From Bacteroidetes bacterium OLB10 (GTDB lineage Bacteria; Bacteroidota; Bacteroidia; AKYH767-A; OLB10): DNA of 64,000 nucleotides. This document shows positions 45,256-52,521 of this stretch, in pieces. The position numbers and the translations under genes were made by a program. The stretch covers positions 141,454-205,453 of the forward strand of contig LNBX01000025.1 of assembly GCA_001567275.1 (NCBI GenBank). The letters are read 5' to 3'. Below the pieces are notes generated by a model. The model had not been told where the DNA came from and did no database searches. It saw nothing but the letters and a program-made list of their open reading frames with translations. Position 1 is the stretch's first letter. Each line of letters starts with the position of its first letter.

Positions 45256-46083
45256 TCAGGCAATACTCATCAGCAATCTTATTCCTACAATACCGAGGCA
45301 AACAGCCAATGCTTTAACGATAAAGGTGTTTTTTACTCTGTGTGAGAAATAAGCTCCGCCCTGTGCTCCTGCAATCACACCGATACAAAGCCAAACCACC
45401 AAATGCAAAATATGGCTGTCGTTATAATTGCCTCTGACGGCATGCACAATTACACTGATGCTCGCCATTATAGCAAGAATAAAATGAGATGTTGCCGTGG
45501 CTATATGAACAGGAAAACTCAACCAGTTGACCATAGCAGGAACATGTATGATACCTCCTCCTATTCCTAACAAAGGAGAAATAAAACCTACCATAATGCT
45601 GATGAGAATTCCTACATACTTATTGTAAGCATAATGATACGTCACATTGTGTTTATCGGTGAGTGTACGCTCGGTGAGGTGGGGCTGATTGGAAAAAGTA
45701 TCTGTTACCGTTTTTTGATTTTTTGTTCTTACAAATAAAAAAATTGCAAGCAGCAGCAGAATGATACCAAACACAAAACTGAAAATATGTGTGGGGATAT
45801 ATTCAGTAAGAAAAACACCGAGCACCGACCCGGGAATGGTAAACAGCGCAAATAAAATTCCTGCTTTAAAATCAACTCTTCCTGAACGTGCATAAGCTAT
45901 GGAACCCGAAAGCGCATTACAGGCAACAACAGCGAGCGAAACAGCCGTAACAATTTCGGGAGTGAGTTCGCGATGTGTAAAAAGCAGCAATGGCACTAAT
46001 AAAAATCCTCCGCCTGCACCAATTAGTGTTCCGATAAACCCAATCAGCAAACCTGTAGCTAACAATACCAGTGCATGATCCAT
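45256..46083 (-). CDS. TauE/SafE family sulfite exporter-like permease
   Basis: This is a 275-residue membrane protein with about eight hydrophobic segments. The two half-repeats of the family are visible: GFIGTLIGAGGGFLLVPLLL near the N-terminus and VGFISPLLGIGGGIIHVPAMV in the middle. The central loop (about 118-150) is polar and variable. Members export sulfite or sulfoacetate or move other small anions; the substrate here is unknown. The ATG is at 46083; no operon partner. Confidence 0.88.
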   Translation of the reverse strand: MDHALVLLATGLLIGFIGTLIGAGGGFLLVPLLLFTHRELTPEIVTAVSLAVVACNALSGSIAYARSGRVDFKAGILFALFTIPGSVLGVFLTEYIPTHIFSFVFGIILLLLAIFLFVRTKNQKTVTDTFSNQPHLTERTLTDKHNVTYHYAYNKYVGILISIMVGFISPLLGIGGGIIHVPAMVNWLSFPVHIATATSHFILAIMASISVIVHAVRGNYNDSHILHLVVWLCIGVIAGAQGGAYFSHRVKNTFIVKALAVCLGIVGIRLLMSIA

Positions 46084-46228
46084 AAACTGCCTTCAAAGAT
46101 AGAGATACTTAAACACTTCACCGGTGTTGAGATTTATTAAGAAGTATTTCACAAAAATCAACTTTGAATATTCCGTTCATCTGAATATTCAGTATCAGGT
46201 AAATGATATAAAACAACTTTAAATTTAT

Positions 46229-46236
46229 TATTTTTG
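46229..46236 (+). promoter_or_regulatory. -7 element TATTTTTG for tRNA-Pro
   Basis: This is an exact TAnnTTTG match ending 27 bases before the tRNA. No clear -33 element. Confidence 0.45.
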
Positions 46237-46263
46237 CAGACCTCTGAAATCAATCACACCGTT

Positions 46264-46337
46264 CGGGGTGTAGCGCAGCCCGGTAGCGTATCAGCATGGG
46301 GTGCTGGTGGTCGCTGGTTCGAATCCAGTCACCCCGA
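46264..46337 (+). tRNA. tRNA-Pro (anticodon GGG)
   Basis: The 74-base cloverleaf has acceptor arms CGGGGTG and CACCCCG. The D-arm is GCGCAGCCCGGTAGCGC-like, the anticodon stem TCAGC/GCTGG (one T-G pair) encloses ATGGGGT (anticodon GGG), and the T-arm is CTGGTTCGAATCCAG. The discriminator is A; CCA is not encoded. Confidence 0.95.
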
Positions 46338-46348
46338 CACAAACAAAA

Positions 46349-46375
46349 AGTCCCGCATTATGCGGGATTTTTTAT
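46349..46375 (+). terminator. Terminator after tRNA-Pro
   Basis: TCCCGCAT and ATGCGGGA pair with a tiny loop and run into TTTTTTATT, starting about 13 bases after the tRNA. Confidence 0.8.
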
Positions 46376-46478
46376 TCCGTAATTTCTGACTTCCGGTTGA
46401 ACATTGAGTTGTGGATATTATTTAGAGATAAAACACATTTCCTGTACATTGACTTTATACTTTTCGCCATTGTAGAAT

Positions 46479-48149
46479 ATGGCACTGAGCAGAATTTGGT
46501 CGTATATGATTTTATTTGCTATTGCAGTAGCGGCTTACCGTTATGTGCAGGGTGATAAAAACATTTTTAACGACATGGTTACGGAGAAAAAACTGCAGGA
46601 AGGCGAAACTTTCCAGCAGGTAAACTACTACATGCCCGATACTGCGCTCACCTTATCTGCAACAGCAAAACAGCTGCAACAGGCCAACTGGAAAGTATCA
46701 GAGAATTTTTCGAAGGCACAATTTATACTTGTTCCCTCATCAGCAGAAAATACTTTTCGCGAACAACTCTCACAAAAACTTTCTGCCATAAAAATTATTC
46801 AGCTGAAAGATCTGGAATCACAGGTTAACTCATCACAATTAGTTTACACTGAAGATGAGTATCACGGCAACCTAAAAACCACACATAACCTGCTGCATGC
46901 CGATGTGATAGCAACAAATGCACAAAATACCGATTCCCTACGCCAAAACTGGATAGCCATCAGCCAACAACAAAAAGTTGTTGAAGTTAACAAGGTAAAT
47001 CTTTGGCTTCCAAAAAATATTGATGGTATTTTCGAAACAGGAAAATTTGCAGTAAACATTGCCATCGGACTGATAGGAACACTTGCCTTATTTATGGGTT
47101 TGCTTAACATAGCTGAACGTGCAGGAGGTATATCTGTTATCAGCAGAATCATCAGTCCTTTTCTGAGCAAACTGTTTCCTTCTCTGCCAAAAGACCATAG
47201 CTCGTTCGGACACATGGTGATGAACTTTTCTGCCAATATGCTGGGGCTCGACAATGCAGCTACACCGTTTGGACTGAAAGCGATGCAAAGTTTGCAGGAA
47301 ATAAACCCTGATAAAGACCGCGCCAGCGATGCACAAATTATGTTTCTTGCTTTGCATGCAGCTGGGCTTACCCTCATTCCTGTATCTATTATTGCAGTGA
47401 GAGCAGCCAATGGTTCGCACAATCCCAATGAAATATTTATCCCTCTGATGCTGACAACTTTTGTGTGTACACTTACGGCATTAATTCTCACTTCGCTGAA
47501 ACAAAAAATAAATCTGCTGCAACCTAAACTGATATTACCACTTTTCGGACTGAGTGCCGGTGTAGCATTGTTTGTATGGTTTTTACATTCACTTCAACCA
47601 CATGCTCTCAATACTTTTTCAGATGCTTTCAGCAACGGTGCTATCCTGGTGGTATTTCTGGCCATCATAGCCGGAGGATTGTATAAAAAAATTGATTTGT
47701 TTGATGCCTTTGTGGATGGTGCCAAAGGAGGATTTGAAACGGCAGTACGAATTATTCCTTACATGGTAGGAATGTTGGTGGCAGTATGTATGTTGCGTAC
47801 CAGCGGTGCTTTTGACATAGTCATAAATCCGGTGAAACATCTGATAGCTGCTTCAGGTATGGACACACGCTGGGCTGAAGGACTTCCGACTGCACTGCTA
47901 CGGCCATTCAGCGCAGGAGGTGCAAGAGGTTTTATGATAGATGCCATGCGCACATTTGGCCCTGATTCGTTCATAGGCAAACTTTGCAGCGTATTACAAG
48001 GCTCCAGTGAAACCACTTTTTATGTGGTAGCCCTATATTTTGGTTCTGTTTCAATAAAAGATACCCGATACTCTATTCCGGTGATGCTTATGGCTGATTT
48101 GGCAGGTGTTATCTTTTCCATACTAATCTGTTACGTACTCTGGGGATAA
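46479..48149 (+). CDS. Nucleoside recognition (Gate) domain membrane protein, SpmA/SpmB-like fusion
   Basis: This is a 556-residue membrane protein. One N-terminal helix is followed by an extracytoplasmic part of about 150 residues (DMVTEKKLQEGETFQQVNYY...). Two hydrophobic Gate (nucleoside recognition) modules come next. The first is around 190-330 (NIAIGLIGTLALFMGLLNIAE, then FSANMLGLDNAATPFGLKAM). The second is around 390-556 (ILVVFLAIIAGGLYKKIDLFDAFVDGAK, ALLRPFSAGGARGFMIDAM, VLQGSSETTFYVVALYFGSV). The pair resembles SpmA and SpmB of spore-formers joined in one chain. This phylum does not sporulate, so the role is another transport function, not known. Confidence 0.85.
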   Translation: MALSRIWSYMILFAIAVAAYRYVQGDKNIFNDMVTEKKLQEGETFQQVNYYMPDTALTLSATAKQLQQANWKVSENFSKAQFILVPSSAENTFREQLSQKLSAIKIIQLKDLESQVNSSQLVYTEDEYHGNLKTTHNLLHADVIATNAQNTDSLRQNWIAISQQQKVVEVNKVNLWLPKNIDGIFETGKFAVNIAIGLIGTLALFMGLLNIAERAGGISVISRIISPFLSKLFPSLPKDHSSFGHMVMNFSANMLGLDNAATPFGLKAMQSLQEINPDKDRASDAQIMFLALHAAGLTLIPVSIIAVRAANGSHNPNEIFIPLMLTTFVCTLTALILTSLKQKINLLQPKLILPLFGLSAGVALFVWFLHSLQPHALNTFSDAFSNGAILVVFLAIIAGGLYKKIDLFDAFVDGAKGGFETAVRIIPYMVGMLVAVCMLRTSGAFDIVINPVKHLIAASGMDTRWAEGLPTALLRPFSAGGARGFMIDAMRTFGPDSFIGKLCSVLQGSSETTFYVVALYFGSVSIKDTRYSIPVMLMADLAGVIFSILICYVLWG

Positions 48150-48527
48150 GCTCAGGGACTGGATTTAATGTTTCAACAGGATAACTCAAACCCATGGGTT
48201 ATGTAAAAGGTTTTTGGCTGCGCTGCAAACACAAACCTGCCAGCTTAACCGAAGCGAACTGCAACCGTTAAACCCTCCGTGCATCCCATCGCCATGTATT
48301 ATTATTTTTTTGCCACCGCAACTGTGTGTAAAAAGCCGGCCGCACAAATGCCTTTCGCATTCGTAAGTACAATTAAAATCAAATAAAGAACCGCGCACAA
48401 AATTAGAGTGCTGCATTTCGCTCATGCTATTGCAAAACCAAAAATGCACACACAAATTTTCTCCACTCCGGAAAAAAACTACTCCTTGAAGACCATTACC
48501 GTTGCCGGTTTGGGCAGGTTTCATAAA
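48150..48527. other. Gene-free interval with atypical sequence (possible dispersed element)
   Basis: This 378-base gap between the Gate protein and the first duplicated T9SS gene carries no convincing gene. An open frame on the minus strand (48186-48524) is rich in Cys, His and Gly and does not look like a real protein. The sequence is locally GC-richer (GCCGGCCGCAC near 48336) with poly-T interruptions, and holds a perfect 12-base palindrome AACCCATGGGTT at 48189-48200. It resembles repeated non-coding elements more than unique intergenic DNA; that needs a whole-genome comparison. Confidence 0.35.
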
Positions 48528-50033
48528 CTATTCCTTTATAATTTTTAAAGTTTCAACATTATCCCCTCTCAAGATTTTACATAAGTAAATCCCATTTGCT
48601 AATTTGCTAATATCAATTCTTTTATACTGGCTCCATGGTGCAATATATTCTTTATAAACCATATTCCCCATCACATCAAATATCTCCAACTCACCACTCA
48701 CACTCTGTACATTAAATTGCAAAGTAAAATTTCCTGTTGTTGGGTTAGGCATAGCTCGTATATGTCTGTTTTCATTTTCATTTTCCGTTACTCCTACCAA
48801 ACAAGTAGTACAACTCGTATCGCATCCCAAAAAGTAATTGGGATGATTGGGTAACGTATTAAAATATACTGATTGTAACTGTACACTGTGTTGGTTCACA
48901 TTGCAGCCTAAGCCAATAACATCAGGGTTATCTATCGTGTGCATGTGCATAGTTCCATTACCTGTTGTAATGTATATTTTGCCATCGGGTGCTAATGCTG
49001 ATAATCCAAACAAAGTTGCGAAACCACTTGGAAAACCGGGAAAAACTGACATAAATGAGTCATACGTTGCAACTATTAGTTGTGAGGCGGGAATATTTGA
49101 AGCAGTTAAATCAAATTGATAAACGTGATAGGTATTGGAAACATATAAAGCGTTTGAGCCCGGTGAAATAGCCATGCCAACATTGTATCCGTTTTCAAAG
49201 GGCATATTGACGTGAACTGCATTACTTAAAGTTGCAGTGCACCTGTCAAAATCAAAAATATCCAAGCCTCCGTTTACATAATAATAGGCATATTTTTTTC
49301 CATCAGGTGAAAACCATGCCTGCCCTGCATCATCTCCTCTAACAACACCTATATTTTGAGAGTAAGGTCCTAAAATAACAGTAGGTGTTACCAAGAACTT
49401 ATAAAATTTATTGGTATTTACTCTATGAATCATTACCCACCAGTCTCTCCCATTAGCATGTCTGGTTGCAGCTATTTTGCCAACATTCATAGAGTCTGTT
49501 AATAAAGAAATATTTTTACTTGTCACCGCTCCTAATCCTCCGTTTCCGTTCATATCAATTGTTGTTAAATAAAAGTTATAGGATATACTATTAGGTATAG
49601 GTTGTGAATATCCGTCAGCAGAATTATGGAAAAGATAATAAAGATTACCGCTATTGGGCTTTGGAATAATTAATGCTCCCTGTGGTATTGCAAAACCATC
49701 TGATGCAAAATTGGCGTAAGCTCCGGGGTTAAGCCCGCTGCCATTTTGCATAGTATCATTTGTTGCATCTGCAATATAATAACCATTAGTGTAAAACAAC
49801 ATATTACCTGAAACATCAGAAATATTTCCATGAGTATGCCTGAAATCCATTTCTAAACTGTCATAAGATAAAGCAGGGGTACCATTGTAAAAATTTATTA
49901 ACGTCTGACCTCCAGGATAACCCGCAGCGCTTTGATAACCCATCAGCCAATTATTACTAATGCCTTGCTGTGCAAAAGCTTCACAAAAAGCTAAGAGCAT
50001 TAAACCTGCTATATAAATTCTTTTGGAACTCAC
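48528..50033 (-). CDS. T9SS-sorted secreted protein, tandem paralogue (downstream copy)
   Basis: This is a 501-residue secreted protein with signal peptide (IYIAGLMLLAFCEAFAQ). A propeller-like body carries phrases such as YDSLEMDFRHTHGNISDVSG, TNGYYIADATNDTMQNGSG, AWFSPDGKKYAYYYVNGGLD and ALAPDGKIYITTGNGT. A Cys cluster CDTSCTTCLVG precedes the T9SS type A sorting domain (MPNPTTGNFTLQF, IFDVMGNMVYKEY, LANGIYLCKILRG, ending ETLKIIKE). The start is GTG at 50033. It is nearly identical to the gene at 50171-51676 in its second half, while residues about 30-45 and 105-190 differ. Function unknown. Confidence 0.85.
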   Translation of the reverse strand: MSSKRIYIAGLMLLAFCEAFAQQGISNNWLMGYQSAAGYPGGQTLINFYNGTPALSYDSLEMDFRHTHGNISDVSGNMLFYTNGYYIADATNDTMQNGSGLNPGAYANFASDGFAIPQGALIIPKPNSGNLYYLFHNSADGYSQPIPNSISYNFYLTTIDMNGNGGLGAVTSKNISLLTDSMNVGKIAATRHANGRDWWVMIHRVNTNKFYKFLVTPTVILGPYSQNIGVVRGDDAGQAWFSPDGKKYAYYYVNGGLDIFDFDRCTATLSNAVHVNMPFENGYNVGMAISPGSNALYVSNTYHVYQFDLTASNIPASQLIVATYDSFMSVFPGFPSGFATLFGLSALAPDGKIYITTGNGTMHMHTIDNPDVIGLGCNVNQHSVQLQSVYFNTLPNHPNYFLGCDTSCTTCLVGVTENENENRHIRAMPNPTTGNFTLQFNVQSVSGELEIFDVMGNMVYKEYIAPWSQYKRIDISKLANGIYLCKILRGDNVETLKIIKE

Positions 50034-50049
50034 AATTTAAAATTATAAA

Positions 50050-50078
50050 AAGGAAGAACTGTTTAACAGTTCTTCCTT
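50050..50078 (-). terminator. Strong terminator between the two T9SS paralogues
   Basis: A 12-base-pair perfect stem (AAGGAAGAACTG with CAGTTCTTCCTT, loop of 5) is followed on the minus strand by TTTATAATTTT. It lies just after the sorting-domain remnant at 50087-50163. Confidence 0.85.
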
Positions 50079-50086
50079 TAAAAATG

Positions 50087-50163
50087 TTAACGAATAATTA
50101 TCAATTTACCGTTTGCAATCAAAACACCATTATTGCGCAATTCGTAAAAATATACAGCAGGCT
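50087..50163 (-). pseudogene. Remnant of a T9SS type A sorting domain
   Basis: Directly behind the stop of the upstream paralogue (TAG at 50171-50173) the minus strand reads in one frame KPAVYFYELRNNG, then VLIANGKLIIIR and a TAA at 50089-50087. This is the typical end of a T9SS C-terminal domain (VYFYELRNNG..I..GKLIIIR), with no gene attached. It looks like the surviving tail of an older T9SS gene that lost its body when the paralogue was inserted or recombined in. The original terminator (50050-50078) is still behind it. Confidence 0.65.
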
Positions 50164-50170
50164 TCATAAA

Positions 50171-51676
50171 CTATTCCTTTATAATTTTTAAAGTTTCAAC
50201 ATTATCCCCTCTCAAGATTTTACATAAGTAAATCCCATTTGCTAATTTGCTTATATCAACTCTTTTATATTGACTCCACGGTGCAATATATTCTCTCCAA
50301 ACCATATTCCCCATCACATCATAAATCTCCAACTCACCACTCACACTCTGCACATTAAATTGCAAAGTAAAATTTCCTGTTGTTGGGTTAGGCATAGCTC
50401 GTATATGTCTGTTTTCATTTTCATTTTCCGTTACACCTACCAAACAAGTAGTACAACTCGTATCGCATCCCAAAAAGTAATTGGGATGATTGGGTAACGT
50501 ATTAAAATATACTGATGGTAACTGTACACTGTGTTGGTTCACATTGCAGCCTAAGCCAATAACATCAGGGTTATCTATCGTGTGCATGTGTATAGTGCTA
50601 TTACCTGTTGTAATGTAAATTTTGCCATCGGGTGCTAATGCAGATAGGCCAAATAAAGTTGCAAAACCACTTGGAAAACCGGGAAAAACTGACATAAATG
50701 AGTCATACGTTGCAACGGTTAGTTGTGAGGCGGGAATATTTGAAGCAGTTAAATCAAATTGATAAACATGAAAAACATTGGAAACATATAAAGCGTTTGA
50801 ACCAGGAGAAATAGCCATGCCAACATTGTATCCGTTTTCAAAGGGTATATTGACGTGAACAGCATTACTTAAGGTTGCAGTGCACCTGTCAAAATCAAAA
50901 ATCTCCAATCCTCCATTTACATAATAATAGGCATATTTTTTTCCATCAGGTGAAAACCATGCCTGACCTGCATCCCATTGCCTTGTTATGCCAATATTTT
51001 GTGAATAAGGTCCTAATATTGCAGTAGGAGTTATAAGCAATTTATAAAATTTATTTGAATTAACCCGGTGAACCATTACCCACCAGTCCCTTCCATTGGC
51101 ATGGCGGGTAGCAGCTATTTTGCCACAGTTTAAAGTGTCAATTATAACTTGTACATTTTTGGTTGTAACAGCGCCTAATCCTGCATTTAAAGTCATATCA
51201 ATGGTAGTCAAATACAATTGATAGGCTCTGCTTCCAATTCCTCCCGGATAGTTATCCACCGAACCATGAAACATGTAATAAACAGAGCTGCTTAATGGCT
51301 TAGGAATAATTAATGCTCCCTGTGGTATTCCTAAACCATCACTAAAAGCATTTGCATAAGCTCCCGGGTTTAGCCCGCTGCCATTTTGCATGGTATCATT
51401 TGTAGCATCTGCAATATAATAACCATTAGTGTAAAACAACATATTACCTGAAACATCAGAAATATTTCCATGAGTATGATTAAAATCCATTTCTAAACTG
51501 TCATAGCTCAATACTGGAACACCATTATAAAAATCAATATTTGTTTGCCCAAACGGAACTCCTCCCCAACTTGAATAACCCATTAGCCAATTGTTGTTAA
51601 TGCCTTGTTGTGCACAGATATTGCCCAATTGTAACAATACACAACTGTATGTAAGAATTATTTTTCTTGCGCTCAT
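50171..51676 (-). CDS. T9SS-sorted secreted protein, tandem paralogue (upstream copy)
   Basis: This is a 501-residue secreted protein, paralogue of the gene at 48528-50033. The ATG at 51676 (MSARKIILTYSCVLLQLGNICAQQG) overlaps the upstream stop as ATGA and gives a clean signal peptide, so it is preferred to the ATG at 51715. Over the last ~255 residues I count about 13 differences from the other copy. The sorting domain (MPNPTTGNFTLQF, IYDVMGNMVWREY, LANGIYLCKILRG) is almost the same. The variable parts lie at about 30-45 and 105-190. Function unknown; a surface or secreted propeller is likely. Confidence 0.85.
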   Translation of the reverse strand: MSARKIILTYSCVLLQLGNICAQQGINNNWLMGYSSWGGVPFGQTNIDFYNGVPVLSYDSLEMDFNHTHGNISDVSGNMLFYTNGYYIADATNDTMQNGSGLNPGAYANAFSDGLGIPQGALIIPKPLSSSVYYMFHGSVDNYPGGIGSRAYQLYLTTIDMTLNAGLGAVTTKNVQVIIDTLNCGKIAATRHANGRDWWVMVHRVNSNKFYKLLITPTAILGPYSQNIGITRQWDAGQAWFSPDGKKYAYYYVNGGLEIFDFDRCTATLSNAVHVNIPFENGYNVGMAISPGSNALYVSNVFHVYQFDLTASNIPASQLTVATYDSFMSVFPGFPSGFATLFGLSALAPDGKIYITTGNSTIHMHTIDNPDVIGLGCNVNQHSVQLPSVYFNTLPNHPNYFLGCDTSCTTCLVGVTENENENRHIRAMPNPTTGNFTLQFNVQSVSGELEIYDVMGNMVWREYIAPWSQYKRVDISKLANGIYLCKILRGDNVETLKIIKE

Positions 51677-52101
51677 ACAGCCAAACATTGTCCCGCATTC
51701 ACATTTACTGTCCATTTATACTTATTATCAGCAGGAGTAAAAAATGGTGGCGAAGCAGATAGTCGTACGCACGCATCGGAAGGTTGAAATTGCGAATTAA
51801 TTAGTTCATTAGTTGCAGGATTTTTATTCACCGCATTGTCTCCACATGGAATGTATGTTGGTGATGGAGTTACAGGCAATGAAATAATATTATTACCATT
51901 TCTCACAATTGCACTTAATTCAAATTCAAAAGATAAGGGAAATGGTTGGTCAAGAATCATAAAACCGGAAACTGTATTCTCAGCGCAAATATCCGCTTGT
52001 GCAATTGGATTCAATGCGATTGTAATTTGCTGAGGCAAAGCATTCAAAAAACTTAAACATAACAATATGTTTGCTGTTGCTATGGTGGTAATTTTTATCA
52101 T
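51673..52101 (-). CDS. Hypothetical secreted protein
   Basis: This is a 142-residue protein with a signal peptide (ITTIATANILLCLSFLNALPQQ). The mature part is beta-rich and Cys-containing (ADICAENTVSGF, TYIPCGDNAVNKNP, PSDACVRLSASPPFF, KYKWTVNVNAGQCLAV). I do not recognise the family. It lacks a sorting domain and may be a truncated N-terminal part of a larger secreted protein. The stop overlaps the start of the T9SS paralogue by four bases, so the two are translated together. No clear promoter is seen upstream. Confidence 0.6.
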   Translation of the reverse strand: MIKITTIATANILLCLSFLNALPQQITIALNPIAQADICAENTVSGFMILDQPFPLSFEFELSAIVRNGNNIISLPVTPSPTYIPCGDNAVNKNPATNELINSQFQPSDACVRLSASPPFFTPADNKYKWTVNVNAGQCLAV

Positions 52102-52223
52102 GTCGGTAACTATTAAATTCGTTTAAATAATTGTTGATTTTTTTAACTAAATGATTTATAGAGGTTTAAAACTAATTCCAAATATATATGAAAATTTTAT
52201 TAAAAATTCAAAAGCTCATAGAT
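52102..52223. other. AT-rich intergenic stretch
   Basis: AT-rich sequence upstream of the hypothetical secreted gene. I see no gene or clear promoter element here. Confidence 0.4.
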
Positions 52224-52496
52224 TTATTTTAAGTGGGCGTTCCTTTCCTTTTCCGATGAAACCCCGATGCTCGGGGCGTAGAGGATTTCCGCTCCAATCA
52301 GTAACGCAAAATCAGGTGGCATGATCACAAAATTTACAACCTTAATCTCACCTGCCTGTATCTTTACACCTTCAATAACAAAAGGTTCAAAGTCCGGATG
52401 AGCAGCAATTATGTCTTTTACATCAGGATATAAAACCTCACGATACTTACCGATACTTACCTTCGTTATATCTACTTTTTTTATACTTTCGCAGCC
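52224..52496 (-). pseudogene. Gene fragment resembling a carboxypeptidase-regulatory-like domain
   Basis: The minus strand is open for 90 codons here but has no start codon before an internal ATG. The middle reads YREVLYPDVKDIIAAHPDF, then EPFVIEGVKIQAGEIKVVNF, which looks like the end of a carboxypeptidase-regulatory-like (CarboxypepD_reg) domain. The upstream part contains a perfect 10-base tandem duplication (CGATACTTAC twice, 52441-52460), which shifts the frame. The end of the frame runs through a small hairpin CCCCGA-TGC.-TCGGGG (52262-52276) and is probably not protein. It overlaps the hppA promoter. I take it for debris of a lost gene. Confidence 0.4.
52484..52491 (+). promoter_or_regulatory. 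-7 element TACTTTCG upstream of the pyrophosphatase gene
   Basis: TACTTTCG is one base off TAnnTTTG and lies 30 bases before the ATG at 52522. It is followed by CAGCC, as at prs. The best -33 candidate is TTCG at 52462. Confidence 0.45.
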
Positions 52497-52521
52497 TCAA
52501 ATTTTTTAATAGTAATTCTTT

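Noticed and set aside
48186-48524. 112-residue open frame in the gap before the T9SS paralogue
   Set aside because: Composition (Cys, His, Gly, Trp rich) and lack of any domain do not suggest a protein; its ATG is part of the duplicated flank.
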